A DNA stretch of 64,000 bases, taken from the NCBI GenBank assembly GCA_035541895.1, contig DATKMK010000028.1, positions 33,910 to 97,909 of the forward strand, read 5' to 3'. A model generated the notes under the pieces. The model was not told the DNA's origin. It searched no databases and saw only the letters and a program-made list of their open reading frames with translations. Source of the stretch: DATKMK01 sp035541895 (GTDB lineage: Bacteria > Desulfobacterota > Binatia > HRBIN30 > JACQVA1). Made by a program: the position numbers and the translations under genes. Below are positions 60,867 to 64,000 of the stretch, piece by piece. Position 1 is the stretch's first letter, and the number at the start of each line of letters is the position of its first letter.

Positions 60867-62219
60867 CTAACTCGACGGTGTCCCCGCGCGGCGAGCGGCG
60901 AGCGCCGCTTGCGCAGCCGCAACATCCGTAACGTCGAAGCGAAAGCGCCGGAACATCAGGAGGCCGAGGAAATGGACGACCGCTTGTAGCGGTCCCACGA
61001 TCATCACCAGCCACCACATCGTACGCGGGCTCTGCGGCTGATCGGCGACATAGCCGACCAGTTGCAACACCATGCCGCTCAGCAGAATTCCGAGCGCGCT
61101 GCTCGCCTTCAATCCGAGCGTCCAAATGCCGAAGTACGCGCCCTCGCGCCGTTCGCCGGTCTCCAACTCGTCGAAGTCGATGATGTCGGCGGCACTCGAG
61201 GCAGCCAGCGTAATCGAGCCGGTCGCAAGGCCGGCGCAGACCATGAACAGCAACATGGTCACGTAGGCTCCCGGGCGCACCAGCAGCCACCCAAACGGAA
61301 CGATGCAGCCCAGCAGCAAGCCGGTCATCAGGCCGCGTTGCTTCCCGACGGATCGAGAGACTCGCAGCCACAAGGGAAACGATGCCGCGAAGCTCAGGCC
61401 GAAGGTGAGCGCGATATAAGGAAAGAAGTCGTACATCTGCAGCCAATACTTCACCACGATGAGTTGTACCGCCTGTCCCAACGCAGCAGCCACCGTCATC
61501 AAGCAGATGGTGATGAAGACGATGCGAAAGTCGCGATTGCCGATGGTGCGACGCAGCCCATCCAGGAAGTGTGGAATGCTCGCCGGCGGCGGCACGCCGC
61601 GAATGGTTTCGCGGACGCCGACCGCAGTGATCAAAACCGCCAAGCTCAGCAGAACGCCCAACGCCGCCGACATCACCGCGAAGCCCTGGCGTTGATCGCT
61701 GAACTTCTGGGCAATCGCGACCGGCGCCACTGCGCCGACCACGCCGCCGACGACGCCGAAGAGGGTGCGAATCTGCACCACGGTGGTGCGTTCGTGATAG
61801 TCCTGCGTCAGCTCGGCGCCCCACGCGGTATAGGGCGTCGCGAAAATGGTGAAGAACGTGAAGAGCACGACGTACACTGTGAGCAGGTAGAAAAACGTCG
61901 TCAGCGCCCCGGCCACCGGCGGTCTGAACAACAGAAAGAAGCACACCCCCAGCGGGAGCGCGCTGATCGCGACGTACGGACGGCGGCGTCCCCAGCGCGA
62001 GCGCGTGGTGTCGGAGATATACCCCATGACCGGATCGGTTACGGCGTCCCAAATTTTGCCCAGCGCGATCGCGGCGCTCACCAGCGCGGGCGACAGATGG
62101 ACCACGTCGGCGTAAAAGAAGAGGAGAAAGCTGTTGAGCGCGCTGTTCTTCGCCGCGGTTGCGGTCTCCGCCGCGCCGTAGAGAACCTTGGTGCCGAGCG
62201 ACACCTCCCCCCGAGCCAT
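60867..62219 (-). CDS. GPH family sugar:cation symporter
   Basis: A 450-residue inner-membrane carrier with about twelve transmembrane helices. The signature DPVMGYISDTTRSRWGRRRPY lies after helix 2, shortened here to a landmark, and is diagnostic of the glycoside-pentoside-hexuronide:cation symporter family. TVVQIRTLFGVVGGVVGAV and ASSAADIIDFDELETGERREG are other GPH motifs. It imports a glycoside with Na+ or H+. No sugar hydrolase is adjacent, so the substrate is unknown. It is on the same strand as the protease and riboflavin synthase genes but separated by 88-170 base gaps. Confidence 0.9.
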   Translation of the reverse strand: MARGEVSLGTKVLYGAAETATAAKNSALNSFLLFFYADVVHLSPALVSAAIALGKIWDAVTDPVMGYISDTTRSRWGRRRPYVAISALPLGVCFFLLFRPPVAGALTTFFYLLTVYVVLFTFFTIFATPYTAWGAELTQDYHERTTVVQIRTLFGVVGGVVGAVAPVAIAQKFSDQRQGFAVMSAALGVLLSLAVLITAVGVRETIRGVPPPASIPHFLDGLRRTIGNRDFRIVFITICLMTVAAALGQAVQLIVVKYWLQMYDFFPYIALTFGLSFAASFPLWLRVSRSVGKQRGLMTGLLLGCIVPFGWLLVRPGAYVTMLLFMVCAGLATGSITLAASSAADIIDFDELETGERREGAYFGIWTLGLKASSALGILLSGMVLQLVGYVADQPQSPRTMWWLVMIVGPLQAVVHFLGLLMFRRFRFDVTDVAAAQAALAARRAGTPSS

Positions 62220-62307
62220 GCGTGGTCTCTAGCGCGAAGCGACTGACAGGCGAAAGGAGCGTGGGATCAGCGGGCGAGACCCGTGACCGACCGGTCGCCC
62301 GAATCGT

Positions 62308-62898
62308 TCAACGTCGATCGCGCACGCCCTCCAGCAGCGTCTCGACGTAGCGGGCGATGATGTCGGTCTCGATGTTCACCGCGTCACCCGGCTGCTTGCC
62401 GAGCAGGCAGGTATTCTCTTGCGTGTACTGGACCAGTGACACGGCGAAGCTCGTCGCGGTTTTCTCGATGATCGTCAGGCTTGCGCCATCGATGCACACG
62501 GGACCTTTGACGGCCATGTACCGCAGCAGCTCTGACGGCGTGCGAAAGCGGGCGATCACTGCGTCGGCTTCGCGCGTGAACGATTCGATCGTCGCGACAC
62601 CTTCCACCACGCCGCGAACGATGTGACCGCTCAGCCGATCGGTGGGCCGCACCGACCGTTCGAGGTTGACCCGTTGCCCTACTTGCAACTGTCCGAGGTT
62701 CGAACGCCGATAGGTCTCGGGCATGACGTTGGCGACGAAGCTGTGCGCGTCCATGTCGGCGACGGTCAGGTCGACGCCGTTGATCGCGATCGAGTCGCCG
62801 AGCTTCGCATCCGCCAGCACCCGTTCGGCCCGAATGCGCAAAACGCCCGCGCCCATTTCGAGGACTTCGCCCACTTCTTCCACGATACCCGTGAACAT
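62308..62898 (-). CDS. ribE: Riboflavin synthase alpha subunit RibE
   Basis: A 196-residue trimeric lumazine-dismutating enzyme with two repeated closely similar halves. The start is MFTGIVEEVGEVLEM and the second half has GHIVRGVVEGVATIESF. The repeated pattern DSIAINGVDLTV and PVCIDGASLTI marks the two half-sites. It joins two 6,7-dimethyl-8-ribityllumazine molecules into riboflavin, precursor of FMN and FAD needed by the many flavoenzymes here. ATG 62898 is 5 bases from the M20 peptidase stop on the same strand, so they may be co-transcribed. No FMN riboswitch is seen upstream. Confidence 0.95.
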   Translation of the reverse strand: MFTGIVEEVGEVLEMGAGVLRIRAERVLADAKLGDSIAINGVDLTVADMDAHSFVANVMPETYRRSNLGQLQVGQRVNLERSVRPTDRLSGHIVRGVVEGVATIESFTREADAVIARFRTPSELLRYMAVKGPVCIDGASLTIIEKTATSFAVSLVQYTQENTCLLGKQPGDAVNIETDIIARYVETLLEGVRDRR

Positions 62899-62902
62899 CG
62901 CT

Positions 62903-64000
62903 CTACCGTTCCCGCGGTTGCACGCGCGCCGCAATTTCATTGAGCAGGAGGGCTTCGGCGCCACAGTGGCGATGAAAATCGCCGAGGTGCACGCTCTCGT
63001 CTTCGCTGTGAATGCGCGAGGTCGGGTCCGCCGGGCCGGTCAGCAGCGCCGGGGCGCCGCCGAATGCCGCGGCAAACGGGCCAACGAACGGAATGGAACC
63101 GCCGACACCCATGTACACCGGCGCGGTTCCAAACGCGGCACCCAACGCCGCTTCGGCGGCCTCGAATGCGGGCCCGCTCGGTTCACACACCCACGCCGCT
63201 GCGGCCTCGCGACCCAACTCGATCTCCACGCTCAGCCCCCACGGGGCGACTGAACGCAAGTGCTCGGCGAGGACACGCTGGCAGCGCTGCGGGTCCTGCC
63301 CGGGAGCCAATCGCAGGCTGACGCGCGCCGCGGTGTGGGCGAGGATCTGGTTCGACGATCCCGCGATCGGGTGTGCGTCGACGCCGATGACCGTAATCGC
63401 CGGCTGCATCCACAGCCGTTCGAACGCGCTGCGCCGCGGGTCGCCGATCAAGCGCGCGTCGCCGACGACGCCCGCGGCGCGGCGATACATGGCTTCGTCG
63501 AAACTGAGCGCTGCGAGCCGTTTGCGCTCCGACGGCGTCGGCGGACGCACGTCGTCACACAGTCCCGGCACCGCGATGGCGCCGCAATCGTCGACCAGCG
63601 TCGCCAGCATCTTCGACAGCGCGAGCACTGGATCGGGTAGTACGCCGCCGAAGACGCCGCTGTGCTGTGGAGCGGCGAGCGCACGCACGCGCACGATCAA
63701 ATCGGTCAAGCCGCGCAGCATGTAGGTCAGTGCCGGGCGCCCGACGCTCCAGTTGCCGGCGTCGGCCAAGACGATCACGTCGGCGCGCAGCTCGCCGCCG
63801 TAGCGCCGAAGAAACTCGGCGAGATTCCCCGAGCCGATTTCTTCTTCGCCCTCGATCAACACCTTCACGTTGCAGGGGAGGGCGCCGGTGGCCGCCAGCC
63901 AACCGTCGATCGCCGCGGCGTGCATCACGGCGCCGGCTTTATCGTCGGCGCTACCGCGCCCGTACAGCCGTCCGTCGCGCTCGACCGGCTCGAATGGGTC
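62903..64000 (-). CDS. M20 family metallopeptidase, N-terminal part outside window
   Basis: A partial M20/M25/M40-type dinuclear zinc peptidase. The frame continues past the window edge, and the end-most residues include YGRGSADDKAG, a zinc-ligand/catalytic Asp region of the family. Within the window, LIEGEEEIGSGN carries the Glu-Glu catalytic base and ligand, AGNWSVGRPA the next Asp-ligand segment, and the lid-domain follows with SVSLRL-like strands (AARVSLRLAPGQD). The C-terminal HSEDESVHLGDF has the last zinc His. It hydrolyses peptides or amidated amino acids. The stop is 4 bases before the ribE start. Confidence 0.88.
   Translation of the reverse strand, partial: DPFEPVERDGRLYGRGSADDKAGAVMHAAAIDGWLAATGALPCNVKVLIEGEEEIGSGNLAEFLRRYGGELRADVIVLADAGNWSVGRPALTYMLRGLTDLIVRVRALAAPQHSGVFGGVLPDPVLALSKMLATLVDDCGAIAVPGLCDDVRPPTPSERKRLAALSFDEAMYRRAAGVVGDARLIGDPRRSAFERLWMQPAITVIGVDAHPIAGSSNQILAHTAARVSLRLAPGQDPQRCQRVLAEHLRSVAPWGLSVEIELGREAAAAWVCEPSGPAFEAAEAALGAAFGTAPVYMGVGGSIPFVGPFAAAFGGAPALLTGPADPTSRIHSEDESVHLGDFHRHCGAEALLLNEIAARVQPRER

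Noticed and set aside
60694..62052. Minus-strand frame parallel to the GPH symporter in another phase
   Set aside because: Arg/His/Ala-rich translation without membrane segments; the GPH frame at 60867-62219 has strong family motifs.

Overview
The window is GC-rich, Gram-negative chromosomal DNA packed with genes on both strands. I see no rRNA or tRNA gene, insertion sequence, prophage or CRISPR array. It encodes a lipid A/LPS pathway, BamA, Skp and a Lol transporter, so the cell has an outer membrane. The order lysS-lolC-lolD-bamA-skp-fabZ-lpxA-lpxI-Gfo-lpxB-msbA-lpxJ-like-waaA-lpxK resembles deltaproteobacterial (Desulfobacterota/Geobacter-like) genomes. Two F420-type enzyme families, several acyl-CoA enzymes, a WS/DGAT acyltransferase and exported EF-hand proteins with Thr/Pro-rich tracts suggest an uncultured soil or sediment deltaproteobacterium-like lineage such as Candidatus Binatota. 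That placement is inference.

Layout. 1-2230: a cut acyl-CoA dehydrogenase, a ferritin-like protein and a DDN-type flavin/F420 protein. 2481-9288: a three-gene unit of transglutaminase-DUF2126, circularly permuted ATP-grasp/alpha-E and a second transglutaminase, a predicted peptide or amide-bond system, facing a patatin-like lipase. 10793-13753: an MFS transporter and a ThDP enzyme on the minus strand. 13966-17721: four exported proteins in a row (OB-fold-like protein, MsrA, MsrB, vanadium haloperoxidase-like lipoprotein), a possible envelope oxidant module. 17752-24293: an Old Yellow Enzyme-type reductase, a lipase divergent from a WS/DGAT wax ester synthase, a dockerin-like Thr-rich secreted protein and an enoyl-CoA hydratase. 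24417-26368: an L,D-transpeptidase convergent with a membrane coiled-coil protein.

26479-44007 is the envelope-biogenesis block. It runs from lysS through lipoprotein release, outer-membrane protein assembly, lipid A synthesis and flipping, Kdo addition, a heptosyltransferase and a Kdo kinase-like protein, often with ATGA/GTGA/TGATG overlaps. lpxD is missing from its usual slot between skp and fabZ. 43991-50800 is an LPS core/glycan region with genes on both strands: GT2, StrF-like and methyltransferase genes on minus, GT4 and GT9 on plus, another GT2 on minus, then the heptose kinase rfaE1.

50814-64000 is mixed: yicC, an FmdB zinc ribbon, a Tat-exported subunit with a GMC oxidoreductase, an AidB-like acyl-CoA dehydrogenase, an SDR, an F420-type LLM oxidoreductase, a secreted EF-hand/trypsin-like protease, a GPH sugar:cation symporter, riboflavin synthase and an M20 peptidase running off the right edge.

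Many convergent neighbours overlap or abut at their stop codons, leaving no room for ordinary intrinsic terminators. The observations I rate most worth checking are the exported haloperoxidase/methionine-sulfoxide module, the GMC enzyme with a ferredoxin-spaced cysteine cluster, the two dockerin-like exported proteins, and the lipid A operon that lacks lpxD but carries a sugar dehydrogenase.
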